Numbered from the stretch's first letter, positions 7,678-15,051 are shown. The stretch: 36,265 bases of DNA from Bacteroidota bacterium (GCA_013377115.1 JACAAW010000019.1:1-36265), one strand, 5' to 3'. Translations and numbers: made by a program. Notes: a model not told the origin generated them from the sequence alone.

Positions 7678-8604
7678 ATGACAAAAGTTTTAATTGCTAC
7701 AGATAAACCATTTGCAGCTGTTGCAGTTGCTGGTATTAGAAAAGTTGTTGAAGATGCCGGTTTCGAATTGGTTTTACTTGAGAAATACACCCAACAAGCA
7801 GATTTTGTTAATGCAGTTGCTGATGTTGATGCAGTAATTGTTAGAAGCGATTTAGCCACAAAAGAAGTTATTGATGCCGGAAAAAAACTGAAAATCATAG
7901 TTAGGGCAGGAGCTGGTTTTGATAATGTTGATTTACCTGCAGCTACAGAAAAAGGAGTTGTAGTTATGAATACTCCTGGACAAAATTCAAATGCCGTGGC
8001 TGAATTGGCTTTAGGAATGATGGTTTATATTGCCCGAAACAGTTATAATGGTTCTTCAGGAACAGAACTTAGAGGAAAAAAACTCGGAATTCACGCTTAT
8101 GGTGCAGTTGGTAGATATGTTGCTGAGATTGCAAAAGGGTTTGGAATGGAAATTTTAGCTTTTGATCCTTTTGTTTCAAAAGAAGCAATGGAAAAAGATG
8201 GTGTGAAATGGGTTGAATCTATTCAAGATCTTTACAGCTCATGTCAATACGTTTCCGTTCATATTCCAGCAAATGAAAAAACAAAAAAATCAATCAATTT
8301 TGAAGTGCTTTCTATGATGCCAAAAGGAGCTACATTGGTAAATACCGCTAGAAAAGAAGTGATTGACGAAGAAGCTTTGATGGAAATTTTCGAAGGACGT
8401 CCAGATTTTAAATACGTTTCTGATATAGAGCCAGGTTGTAAAGAAGAAATTATTACAAAATATCCTGGAAGATTCTTTTTTACACCAAAGAAAAGTGGTG
8501 CTCAAACTTCGGAAGCAAATATCAATGCAGGAATAGCCGCAGCAAAACAAATTGTTGGCTTTTTGAAAAACGGAGATAGGACATTTCAAGTAAACAAATT
8601 TTAG
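7678..8604 (+). CDS. serA: D-3-phosphoglycerate dehydrogenase, short form
   Basis: First step of serine synthesis: oxidation of 3-phosphoglycerate with NAD. At 308 residues it has only the substrate- and cofactor-binding domains, with no C-terminal ACT domain, so serine feedback through ACT is not expected. The conserved VRAGAGFDNVDL, NTPGQNSNAVAE and NTARKEVIDE (catalytic Arg) are present. Two departures stand out: the dinucleotide loop reads HAYGAVGRYV, with Ala at the first Gly, and the usual TPH catalytic His is Lys (TPKKSGAQTSEAN). I recall the same sequence in Bacteroides SerA, so this looks like a clade feature. The stop codon falls inside the left inverted repeat of the adjacent cassette. 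Confidence 0.92.
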   Translation: MTKVLIATDKPFAAVAVAGIRKVVEDAGFELVLLEKYTQQADFVNAVADVDAVIVRSDLATKEVIDAGKKLKIIVRAGAGFDNVDLPAATEKGVVVMNTPGQNSNAVAELALGMMVYIARNSYNGSSGTELRGKKLGIHAYGAVGRYVAEIAKGFGMEILAFDPFVSKEAMEKDGVKWVESIQDLYSSCQYVSVHIPANEKTKKSINFEVLSMMPKGATLVNTARKEVIDEEALMEIFEGRPDFKYVSDIEPGCKEEIITKYPGRFFFTPKKSGAQTSEANINAGIAAAKQIVGFLKNGDRTFQVNKF

Positions 8605-8626
8605 TGAGTTGGTAAATTAGTGATTT
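8601..8626 (+). repeat. Left inverted-repeat arm of the four-helix-bundle cassette
   Basis: This arm contains two copies of TTAGTGA (8601-8607 and 8617-8623) separated by GTTGGTAAA. It matches the reverse complement of 9033-9059 apart from three small differences. It overlaps the serA stop codon at 8602-8604. Confidence 0.8.
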
Positions 8627-8641
8627 AGGAAAAATATTGCA

Positions 8642-9028
8642 ATGGAAAATAATTATTTTGATTTTGAAAAATTGCAAGTTTACCAAAAGGCACTGGATTA
8701 TATTAGTTTTACTTATAAACTCACAAATAATTTTCCAACACATGAAACTTATGGCTTAACATCCCAATTTAGAAGAGCTTCAACATCGATTGCTTTAAAT
8801 ATGGCTGAGGGATATGGTGAAACAAAACCTTTATTTATAAGATACTCCAGAATATCAAAAGGTTCTTTAAGAGAATGTGTTGTTTGTACAACAATTGCTG
8901 CCAGACTTAATTATATTAATGAAAATGAACAAAAAGAATCAATGACAAGATTAACCGAATTATCAAAAATGCTAAGTGGACTGGTTAGTTTTGTAAAAAA
9001 GAAAATCGAAGAAGAGAAATTAACTTAA
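8642..9028 (+). CDS. Four-helix-bundle protein (S23 / 23S rRNA intervening-sequence protein family)
   Basis: A 128-residue all-helical protein. Family marks are FEKLQVYQKALDY near the start, LTSQFRRASTSIALNMAEGYGE in the middle and an SLRECVV helix. This family includes proteins encoded in intervening sequences of 23S rRNA genes and, more distantly, Avd of diversity-generating retroelements. Members form pentameric barrels with a basic surface thought to bind nucleic acid, but stand-alone copies have no settled function. The gene lies between serA and the DUF1015 gene and is bounded by near-matching inverted repeats 15 nt before its start and 4 nt after its stop. This suggests it was inserted as a unit. 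No reverse transcriptase or variable repeat is nearby. Confidence 0.9.
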   Translation: MENNYFDFEKLQVYQKALDYISFTYKLTNNFPTHETYGLTSQFRRASTSIALNMAEGYGETKPLFIRYSRISKGSLRECVVCTTIAARLNYINENEQKESMTRLTELSKMLSGLVSFVKKKIEEEKLT

Positions 9029-9032
9029 TAAC

Positions 9033-9059
9033 AAATTCACTAATTTACTCAATCACTAA
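9033..9059 (-). repeat. Right inverted-repeat arm of the four-helix-bundle cassette
   Basis: Reads AAATTCACTAATTTACTCAA then TCACTAA, the reverse complement of the arm at 8601-8626 with two single-base insertions and one further difference. It ends 15 nt before the DUF1015 start. Confidence 0.8.
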
Positions 9060-9074
9060 TTAACTACAAAGAAA

Positions 9075-10325
9075 ATGGCGATAATAAAAGCTTTTAAAGG
9101 ATTTCGACCCCCCAAAGAAATTTCCAAGGATTTAGCCTCTCGTCCTTATGATGTTTTAAATTCTGCCGAAGCCAGAGTTGAAGTAGAAGGCAATCAATAT
9201 TCATTATTACACATCATTAAACCAGAAATTGATTTGGCTACTGGTATTGATGAACATGATGAAAGTGTCTATAATAAAGCCAAAGAGAATTTTGAGAAAT
9301 TTAAAACCAACGGATGGCTGGCAAAAGACAATAGCGATAGTTTGTATATTTATGCCCAAACCATGAATGGCAGAATACAATATGGTCTTGTTGCCTGTGC
9401 TGCTGTTGAAGATTATTTGAATGGCATCATCAAAAAGCATGAATTAACTCGTCCAGATAAAGAAGAAGATCGAATGAAACATGTTCGCGTTACCAATGCC
9501 AATATGGAACCCGTTTTCTTTACCTATCCAGCGGTGGCAGAAATTGACGAAATTGTAAATAATATTGTTAAAAATCAGCCTGCTGAATATGACTTTACAT
9601 CAAGCGATGGATTTGGCCATCATTTTTGGTTGATTAATGATGCTTCAACAGTAAATAAATTGGTTGAATTATTTAAAACGAAAGTTCCTTTTACTTATGT
9701 TGCTGATGGACACCATCGTACTGCCGCTGCAGCCTTGGTTGGCGCTGAGAAAAAGAACAACAATCCAAATCATAATGGTACCGAGGAATACAATTTCTTT
9801 TTAGCAGTTCATTTCCCAGGCAATCAAATGAATATTATTGATTACAACCGTGTAGTAAAAGATTTGAATGGTTTATCTGCTTCCGAATTTTTAGAAACAT
9901 TGAAAAATGATTTCGAAATTGAAAATAAGGGAACAGAAACTTTTAAACCTACGAAACTTCATAACTTCGGAATGTATCTTGAAGGAAATTGGTATTCTTT
10001 AACAGCAAAACCAGGAAAATACAACGACAACGATCCAATTGGAGTTTTGGATGTAACCATCCTTTCTAATTCAATTTTGGATTCTGTTTTAGGAATTAAA
10101 AACCTTCGTACCGACAAACGTATTGATTTTGTTGGAGGTATCAGAGGTTTAAATGAATTAAAGCGCAGAGTAGATAGTGGAGAAATGAAAGTTGCTTTTG
10201 CTTTGTTCCCAGTTTCGATGCAGCAATTATTTGATATTGCTGATACCGGAAATATTATGCCTCCAAAAACTACTTGGTTCGAGCCAAAACTCAGAAGTGG
10301 TTTAATTGTGCATGAATTGGATTAA
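9075..10325 (+). CDS. DUF1015 family protein
   Basis: A 416-residue cytoplasmic protein of the DUF1015 family. It starts with the family opening IIKAFKGFRPPKE...RPYDVLN and contains the conserved YVADGHHRTAAAALVG motif (about residues 210-225). In Bacteroidota and other phyla it is commonly found next to serA and serC, which suggests a role linked to serine or phosphoserine metabolism. I recall reports of free-serine kinase activity for relatives, but that is not certain for this branch. Its link to serA is broken here by the four-helix-bundle cassette. A strong terminator follows. Confidence 0.88.
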   Translation: MAIIKAFKGFRPPKEISKDLASRPYDVLNSAEARVEVEGNQYSLLHIIKPEIDLATGIDEHDESVYNKAKENFEKFKTNGWLAKDNSDSLYIYAQTMNGRIQYGLVACAAVEDYLNGIIKKHELTRPDKEEDRMKHVRVTNANMEPVFFTYPAVAEIDEIVNNIVKNQPAEYDFTSSDGFGHHFWLINDASTVNKLVELFKTKVPFTYVADGHHRTAAAALVGAEKKNNNPNHNGTEEYNFFLAVHFPGNQMNIIDYNRVVKDLNGLSASEFLETLKNDFEIENKGTETFKPTKLHNFGMYLEGNWYSLTAKPGKYNDNDPIGVLDVTILSNSILDSVLGIKNLRTDKRIDFVGGIRGLNELKRRVDSGEMKVAFALFPVSMQQLFDIADTGNIMPPKTTWFEPKLRSGLIVHELD

Positions 10326-10346
10326 AAAATATTATTTTTAATAAAA

Positions 10347-10374
10347 AACCACTGAACCCTCAGTGGTTTTTTTT
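10347..10374 (+). terminator. Rho-independent terminator of the serA-DUF1015 unit
   Basis: AACCACTG, loop AACCCT, CAGTGGTT, then a run of T. The 8-bp stem is perfect. Confidence 0.9.
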
Positions 10375-10470
10375 ATTTACTTGAATAGGCCTATCAAAAT
10401 TTATTTGAAAAATTTCGAAAAATCTCAAGTCTAAAGCAATTTCAATCCAAATTGAAATTACAAGATTCTA

Positions 10471-10502
10471 TTTGGCTAAAAATAAATAATTTACTATATT
10501 TG
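10471..10502 (+). promoter_or_regulatory. Promoter of the MntA-HepT pair
   Basis: TTTG (10471-10474), a 20-nt spacer and TATATTTG (10495-10502) match the consensus closely. The ATG at 10506 begins 4 nt after the -7 box, so the mRNA is probably leaderless or nearly so. Confidence 0.72.
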
Positions 10503-10505
10503 CCT

Positions 10506-10817
10506 ATGAATTTAATAGAAGCAAATAAAGATTCCTTAAATAAACTTTGTGATTCTCATAAAGTTAAAGAATTATATTTATTTGGTTCAATTCTTACCGA
10601 AAAATTCAATGATTCTAGTGATATTGATATGCTAATTCTTTTTTCTCAAGTTGATTTATTAGAATATTTTGATAATTACATGGATTTAAAAGAAAAGTTA
10701 GAACAATTATTTCTAAGACCTGTTGATTTAGTCGAGAATCAGTCAATCAGAAACCCAATATTCAGAAGAGTTATTGATCGTGAAAAACAATTAGTTTATG
10801 AACGAAAAAATTCTTAA
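10506..10817 (+). CDS. mntA: MntA-like nucleotidyltransferase antitoxin
   Basis: A minimal nucleotidyltransferase of about 103 residues with the motif GS-x10-DxD (FGS...SDIDMLI), which marks MntA antitoxins. MntA adds AMP units to a tyrosine of its partner HepT toxin and thereby blocks it. The track start (TTG 10452) lies upstream of the promoter; the ATG at 10506 is preferred and gives MNLIEANKDSLNKL. The gene overlaps the downstream HEPN gene by 20 bp, a typical arrangement for this type VII toxin-antitoxin pair. Confidence 0.85.
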   Translation: MNLIEANKDSLNKLCDSHKVKELYLFGSILTEKFNDSSDIDMLILFSQVDLLEYFDNYMDLKEKLEQLFLRPVDLVENQSIRNPIFRRVIDREKQLVYERKNS

Positions 10818-11133
10818 GTGCCTATATGATATTAAATTTTCATTAGAAGAAATTGATTCTTTTTTTGGTGGCAAGGAATTAATTTATGAGGAATATGCTG
10901 TAAATATTCTTTTGAAACTTGCTATTGAAAGAAATTTGGAAATAATTGGAGAAGCCATGAGTAGAATTCTTAAAGAAGACTCTGTTTTTCCTCTTGAGAA
11001 TGCGAAAAGAATTGTTGGTTTAAGAAATCAAATTATTCATGGTTACGATAATGTTTCTGATGAAAATATATGGGGGATTTTAATTAATCACCTTCCAAAA
11101 CTTAAAGAAGAAGTCAATAATCTTGTTAGGTAA
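10798..11133 (+). CDS. hepT: HepT-like HEPN domain toxin (RNase)
   Basis: A 111-residue all-helical HEPN (DUF86) protein. The catalytic motif R-x4-H-x-Y is intact as RNQIIHGYDNV (about residues 78-88). Arg and His form the RNase site, and the Tyr is the position AMPylated by MntA in studied systems. The start overlaps the mntA end by 20 bp in a different frame, so translation is probably coupled. With both active sites intact, this looks like a working toxin-antitoxin module. Confidence 0.88.
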   Translation: MNEKILKCLYDIKFSLEEIDSFFGGKELIYEEYAVNILLKLAIERNLEIIGEAMSRILKEDSVFPLENAKRIVGLRNQIIHGYDNVSDENIWGILINHLPKLKEEVNNLVR

Positions 11134-11186
11134 ATATTTTTTTCTACATCAAGTAAAAATAACTATTTGCCTTTATTAATAGGAGT

Positions 11187-11207
11187 AAATGCTATTAGCA
11201 TTTTTTA
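11187..11207 (+). terminator. Probable terminator after hepT
   Basis: AAATGCT, ATT loop, AGCATTT and a T-run form a short 7-bp hairpin, 53 nt after the hepT stop. Confidence 0.6.
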
Positions 11208-11279
11208 TTCCCGAATAATATTTGAAATAAAGTCACTAATTTTAAAGTAATTTAAAAACTCATTCGTCTACCTTAATAT

Positions 11280-11849
11280 ATGGACGAATTAATTGCCTTA
11301 CCAATGACGCAACGTCAGCAAAGTATCAAACAAGCTGTTCAAAATTATGGAAAGCGCTTGTTTAGTTTTATTCGAAGCCGGGTAAAAAGCGACGAAGATG
11401 CTGAAGATATTTTACAAGATGTTTGGTATCAACTAACTTCAGTTGTAGATACTGAGTCGATTGAACAATTGAGTTCCTGGCTTTTCAGAGTAAGCAGAAA
11501 TAGGATAGTAGATAAAAAAAGAAAACAAACGTCACTATCGCTCGAAGACCTGGCTTACGAAGATGAAGATGGTGAAATGGTATTTCCTGCAGGATTATTT
11601 GAAGATACTATTGAACCAGAAACGGAATTTGATAGAGTGCATTTCAGAGAAGCTTTATTCAAAGCTTTGGAAGAACTGCCTCAAAAACAACGAGACGTAT
11701 TTGTTTGGAACGAAATGGATGACATGACGCTTCAACAAATAGCTGATAAAACTGGTGAGAGCATTAAAACGATCATATCGCGCAAACGCTACGCAGTGAT
11801 GTTTCTGCGAGAGAGACTGCAAGATAATTATAAAAATATTAATCATTAA
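11280..11849 (+). CDS. ECF-type sigma-70 family RNA polymerase sigma factor
   Basis: A 189-residue alternative sigma factor. Region 2 (about residues 20-90) includes DAEDILQDVWYQL and SWLFRVSRNRIVDKKRK for core and -10 binding. Region 4 (about 125-180) includes LPQKQRDVF and the helix-turn-helix TLQQIADKTGESIKTIISRK. The gene just downstream (13 bp) encodes a small two-TM protein, the position where ECF sigma factors often have their regulator. The target genes are unknown. Confidence 0.92.
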   Translation: MDELIALPMTQRQQSIKQAVQNYGKRLFSFIRSRVKSDEDAEDILQDVWYQLTSVVDTESIEQLSSWLFRVSRNRIVDKKRKQTSLSLEDLAYEDEDGEMVFPAGLFEDTIEPETEFDRVHFREALFKALEELPQKQRDVFVWNEMDDMTLQQIADKTGESIKTIISRKRYAVMFLRERLQDNYKNINH

Positions 11850-11862
11850 AAAATTAGAAATT

Positions 11863-12213
11863 ATGAAATGTTGTGGAGAAAATCGGGGAAAGAGTTTTTG
11901 GATAAAAAGAGCCATATTCATTCCCATAGCAATTGCAGCCGGAGTTTTTGCATTTGGCTTTATAGTAATGCAATTGTGGAATTGTATACTTAATCCAGTT
12001 TTGGGAGTTCATTTAATAACTTTCTGGCAAGCATTGGGAATACTGGTATTATCGAAAATATTGTTTGGTGGGTTCCATGGCGGACCAAAACATTCCCATA
12101 AGAATAATTGGCATGAAAAACATCACAAGTGGATGCACATGAGTGTCGAAGAAAAAGCAAAAATGAAAGCTGAATGGAATGATAAATGTTGTTCAACTGA
12201 AAAAGCTGAATAG
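11863..12213 (+). CDS. Small membrane protein paired with the ECF sigma factor, Cys/His-rich ends
   Basis: A 116-residue protein with two hydrophobic segments (about residues 16-40 and 48-68). The N-terminus is Cys-rich (MKCCGENRG). The C-terminal tail is His-rich (KHSHKNNWHEKHHKWMHM) and charged, ending with CC. The two ends could bind a metal such as copper, zinc or nickel, and the protein could act as a membrane sensor or anti-sigma factor for its neighbour. This is inferred from context and composition; I see no known anti-sigma domain. It is probably in one operon with the sigma gene, followed by a hairpin terminator. Confidence 0.72.
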   Translation: MKCCGENRGKSFWIKRAIFIPIAIAAGVFAFGFIVMQLWNCILNPVLGVHLITFWQALGILVLSKILFGGFHGGPKHSHKNNWHEKHHKWMHMSVEEKAKMKAEWNDKCCSTEKAE

Positions 12214-12234
12214 TAAAATCCATTGACTTTATAG

Positions 12235-12284
12235 ATTTCCTGCTGACTATTTACGAAAGTATTGATGTTAGTGGGAAATTTTTG
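12235..12284 (+). terminator. Probable terminator after the sigma-factor operon
   Basis: ATTTCCTGCTGAC (12235-12247) pairs with GTTAGTGGGAAAT (12267-12279) over 13 positions, allowing three G-U pairs, and a T-run follows. The G-U pairs imply function as RNA on the + strand. Confidence 0.55.
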
Positions 12285-12327
12285 TTTTATGTTGTTTGCA
12301 TTTTATGCTATACCAATTCCCTCGCTA

Positions 12328-12383
12328 GGCGAAATTTGTAATTCCGCCTTTAATTATTGTAGAATTTGTAATTCAACAATAAT
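12328..12383. repeat. Twin hairpins with the same loop sequence
   Basis: GGCG...CGCC (12328-12348) and ATTATTGT...ACAATAAT (12353-12383) are adjacent hairpins whose loops both contain AATTTGTAATTC. The stems differ and the loop is shared. Confidence 0.6.
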
Positions 12384-12446
12384 GATACTAAAAAGACGAA
12401 GACCTCGATTCCAATGACTGTCAAAGAAGTCTTCGCCCAGCCGTTT

Positions 12447-12501
12447 GTCATTCTGAACTCGTTTCAGAATTTATTAGATGCTGAAATTAATTCAGAATGA
12501 C
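12447..12501. repeat. Dispersed repeat hairpin (GTCATTCTGAA type)
   Basis: GTCATTCTGAA (12447-12457) and TTCAGAATGAC (12491-12501) form an 11-bp inverted repeat. Related stretches occur near 15362, 16608 and 34150. With the twin hairpins, it fills the gap of about 320 bp between the sigma operon and hom; I see no gene there. Confidence 0.65.
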
Positions 12502-12530
12502 CTTACGATAAATTGAGCTCGACTTCAATG

Positions 12531-13712
12531 TTAATTCAAACTAATTATATTCACATCATTTTTCTTCAGCCAATCGGCCGCAATGATCTTTTGTAAATTA
12601 ATGGTTCCGATAATGTAGTTTTCATTATCCGATTCGAAGCGCTGCTCTATGCGGTTGAAATCATTAAAATCAACTTCTTCGATGTTTTTATACCGTAAAT
12701 AAATCCGCAATTCTTCCTCTGAGTGATAAGAATATTTTACTCGCTGATTCAGTTTTTTATATTCGTATTTATAGTTATAGGTCAATGCTGAAATGTCGGA
12801 CAAGACCGCAGAGCCAGTGGGATTGCTACCGGCACCTTTGCCAACAAAAAACTGACTTTCGGAGAAAACACTTTCCAGCACAATTCCGTTGTATTCCTTA
12901 TTTACGTCGCGAAGTTTATTTTTCGAATCTACAAACTGTGGCAAAACATAAGCGACAATTTTATTGTTCACTTTTTTGCACCGAGCCACCAGCTTGATTT
13001 TGAAATTCTTTTCGTTCGCATAATTGATATCGAAATCATTCAAACGATGAATTCCGAAATTATAAACATCCTCAGGTTTGATGAATAATCCAAAAGCATG
13101 TAGCAGAATTATGCACAATTTAAATTTTGGATCGAAGGCTTCGATGTCGAGTTTAGGGTCGGTTTCGGCAAAACCTAAATCCTGCGCCTGTTTCAATGCT
13201 ACATCGAAACTTAATTTTTCTTCAAAAATTTTATCGAGAATAAAATTGGTAGAACCATTAAAAATTCCTTCAACAGAATTCAGCAAATCGTTATCGTAAT
13301 ATTCCTCGAGGTTTCGGATAATCGGAATACTGGCGCAACACGAACCTTCATAAAGAAACGAAGTTTTGTATTTTAGCTGAAGGTCGTAAAGTTCTTCCAT
13401 GTGTTCGGCAATCATTTTTTTATTTGCTGAAACTACGGCTTTCCCATTCGATAAAGCTGTTTTTACAATTTCGAATGCAGCATCGGCATCATCGATTAAT
13501 TCAACCACCACATCAATTTCAGGATCGTTTAAAATCGCGTTTCTATCAGTGGTAAAAAATTTTGTATCTAAAGTCCGAGGTTTTTCAGGATGTTTGATAC
13601 AAATGGTTTTGATGCGGGCGTCGATGCGTTCCGTAAGATTAAGAACATTATGCAATCCTTGCCCCACGCAGCCAAAACCGAATACTCCTAGTGTTATGTT
13701 TTTGTTTTCCAT
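12531..13712 (-). CDS. hom: Homoserine dehydrogenase
   Basis: Reduces aspartate semialdehyde to homoserine, the branch point to methionine and threonine. At 393 residues it is a stand-alone enzyme without an aspartate kinase domain. The cofactor loop is GVFGFGCVGQGLHNVL (about residues 9-24), followed by SANKKMIAEH. The catalytic domain has EGSCCASIPIIRNLEE, GIFNGSTNFIL and DLGFAETDPKLDIEAFD. A short C-terminal region (about 320-393) may be an ACT-like regulatory part. It is the second gene after the SAM riboswitch, so its expression is expected to respond to S-adenosylmethionine. A long perfect hairpin lies between it and the preceding gene. Confidence 0.92.
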   Translation of the reverse strand: MENKNITLGVFGFGCVGQGLHNVLNLTERIDARIKTICIKHPEKPRTLDTKFFTTDRNAILNDPEIDVVVELIDDADAAFEIVKTALSNGKAVVSANKKMIAEHMEELYDLQLKYKTSFLYEGSCCASIPIIRNLEEYYDNDLLNSVEGIFNGSTNFILDKIFEEKLSFDVALKQAQDLGFAETDPKLDIEAFDPKFKLCIILLHAFGLFIKPEDVYNFGIHRLNDFDINYANEKNFKIKLVARCKKVNNKIVAYVLPQFVDSKNKLRDVNKEYNGIVLESVFSESQFFVGKGAGSNPTGSAVLSDISALTYNYKYEYKKLNQRVKYSYHSEEELRIYLRYKNIEEVDFNDFNRIEQRFESDNENYIIGTINLQKIIAADWLKKNDVNIISLN

Positions 13713-13730
13713 TTTTTTTGTTTTTTTTAT

Positions 13731-13763
13731 AGACTACAAAAGTTTTTGAAACTTTTGTAGTCT
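13731..13763. repeat. Perfect 15-bp hairpin between the trans-sulfuration gene and hom
   Basis: AGACTACAAAAGTTT and AAACTTTTGTAGTCT flank a 3-nt loop. In the minus-strand transcript it sits between the two genes and is followed by an A-rich leader rather than a T-run, so it is not an ordinary terminator for that strand. It could stabilise or process the mRNA. Confidence 0.75.
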
Positions 13764-13768
13764 GGTTT

Positions 13769-14902
13769 TTAAAAAGCTTGTCTTAAATCCTCAATCAAAT
13801 CCTCATAATGTTCAATTCCGCAAGAGAGTCTAATAAGAGAATCATTAATTCCTGATTTCTTTCTGGTTTCTTCTGGAATCGATTTATGAGTCATGGTTGC
13901 AGGATGGCACAATAAACTCTTGGTTCCGCCCAAACTTTCTGCTAGTTTAAAATACTTTGTCGAAGTCACAAATTTAGTAGCGCTTTCGATGGTGTCATTT
14001 TTTAATGTAAACGAAACCATTCCTCCAAATAAAGTTTGTTGTTGTTTCGCGATTTCATGATTTTTGTGAGTAACCAAACCAGGATAATAAACTTTATCAA
14101 CAGCTGAGCAGGTTTCAAGAAATTTTGCAACTTCAAAAGCATTGTTCGATTGTTTTTCAACTCTTAATGTCAATGTTGAAATTCCTCTAATAGTAAGCCA
14201 AGAGTCAAATGGTCCAAGGATTCCACCCGAAGAATTTTGATTGAATTTAATTTTCTCAGCAAGGTAAGTTGAGTTCACTACAACCAAACCAGCAATCACA
14301 TCTGAGTGACCAGCCAAATATTTTGTTGCACTGTGAATTATAATATCAGCACCCAGTTTAATTGGATTTTGCAAAGCAGGCGATGCGAAGGTATTGTCAA
14401 CAACCAAAAGTGCATTGAAAGAATGTGCAATATTTGCAATGGTTTTGATATCCGAAATTTTCAAAGTAGGATTCGTTGGAGATTCCAACCAAACCAGTTT
14501 GGTATTTTCATTAATCACAGTTTTTACATTCTCAGCATCGGTCGTATCAACATAATGAATTTTAATTCCGAATTTTTCGTAGATGTGGGTAAAGATTCTA
14601 AATGAACCACCATAAATATCATCAACAGCAACGATTTCGTCACCTGATTTTAAAAGTTTTAGAACTGCATCAACGGCAGCAAGTCCGCTGGCAAATGCAA
14701 ATCCGGCAACACCATATTCTAATCGGGCGATGCAATCTTCGAGTACTTTTCTGGTTGGGTTATTACTACGTGCATAATCAAAACCTTTGTTAACGCCAGG
14801 CGCTTCCTGAACAAAAGTAGATGTTTGATAAATTGGTGTTGAAATGGCTCCTGTTAATTCGTCGACAGGCAATGACTGAATAATTCTGGTTTCTAGTTTC
14901 AT
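13769..14902 (-). CDS. Trans-sulfuration PLP enzyme (cystathionine gamma-synthase type)
   Basis: A 377-residue Cys/Met metabolism PLP enzyme. The family opening TRIIQSLPVDELTGAISTP is followed by PIYQTSTFVQ and FDYARSNNPTR. The cofactor-binding ASGLAAVDAVLKLL is present and the PLP lysine lies in IIHSATKYLAGHSDVIAG. The C-terminal SLGGTKSLLCHPATMTH and LIRLSCGIEHYEDLI are typical. Family members are cystathionine gamma-synthases, gamma-lyases and O-acylhomoserine sulfhydrylases. The SAM riboswitch upstream and hom downstream favour methionine synthesis (metB-like) over cysteine synthesis, but substrate cannot be fixed from sequence alone. Confidence 0.88.
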   Translation of the reverse strand: MKLETRIIQSLPVDELTGAISTPIYQTSTFVQEAPGVNKGFDYARSNNPTRKVLEDCIARLEYGVAGFAFASGLAAVDAVLKLLKSGDEIVAVDDIYGGSFRIFTHIYEKFGIKIHYVDTTDAENVKTVINENTKLVWLESPTNPTLKISDIKTIANIAHSFNALLVVDNTFASPALQNPIKLGADIIIHSATKYLAGHSDVIAGLVVVNSTYLAEKIKFNQNSSGGILGPFDSWLTIRGISTLTLRVEKQSNNAFEVAKFLETCSAVDKVYYPGLVTHKNHEIAKQQQTLFGGMVSFTLKNDTIESATKFVTSTKYFKLAESLGGTKSLLCHPATMTHKSIPEETRKKSGINDSLIRLSCGIEHYEDLIEDLRQAF

Positions 14903-14988
14903 TTTTATTGATTTTTTAGTTTAAGATTTTCGTTTAATGTCTGAAAAACTAATTATCAATAAAAGTTGAAGGAAAAGCTCTAAAATGA

Positions 14989-15020
14989 AAAAGCTCTTCC
15001 AACAAGTCAGAAGAGCTTTT
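14989..15020 (-). terminator. Terminator hairpin downstream of the SAM riboswitch
   Basis: On the minus strand AAAAGCTCTT and AAGAGCTTTT form a 10-bp stem followed by TTTTTC. It lies between the SAM aptamer and the first gene, as expected for an expression platform that stops transcription when SAM is bound. Confidence 0.75.
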
Positions 15021-15051
15021 AATATCTCGAGTTATTAAGAATCTCTGCTAA

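Noticed and set aside
8601-9059. A diversity-generating retroelement, since the four-helix-bundle protein is related to Avd
   Set aside because: No reverse transcriptase, template repeat or variable repeat is nearby.
13399-13749. 116-codon plus-strand ORF antisense to hom
   Set aside because: Mirrors the hom reading frame and shows no domain.
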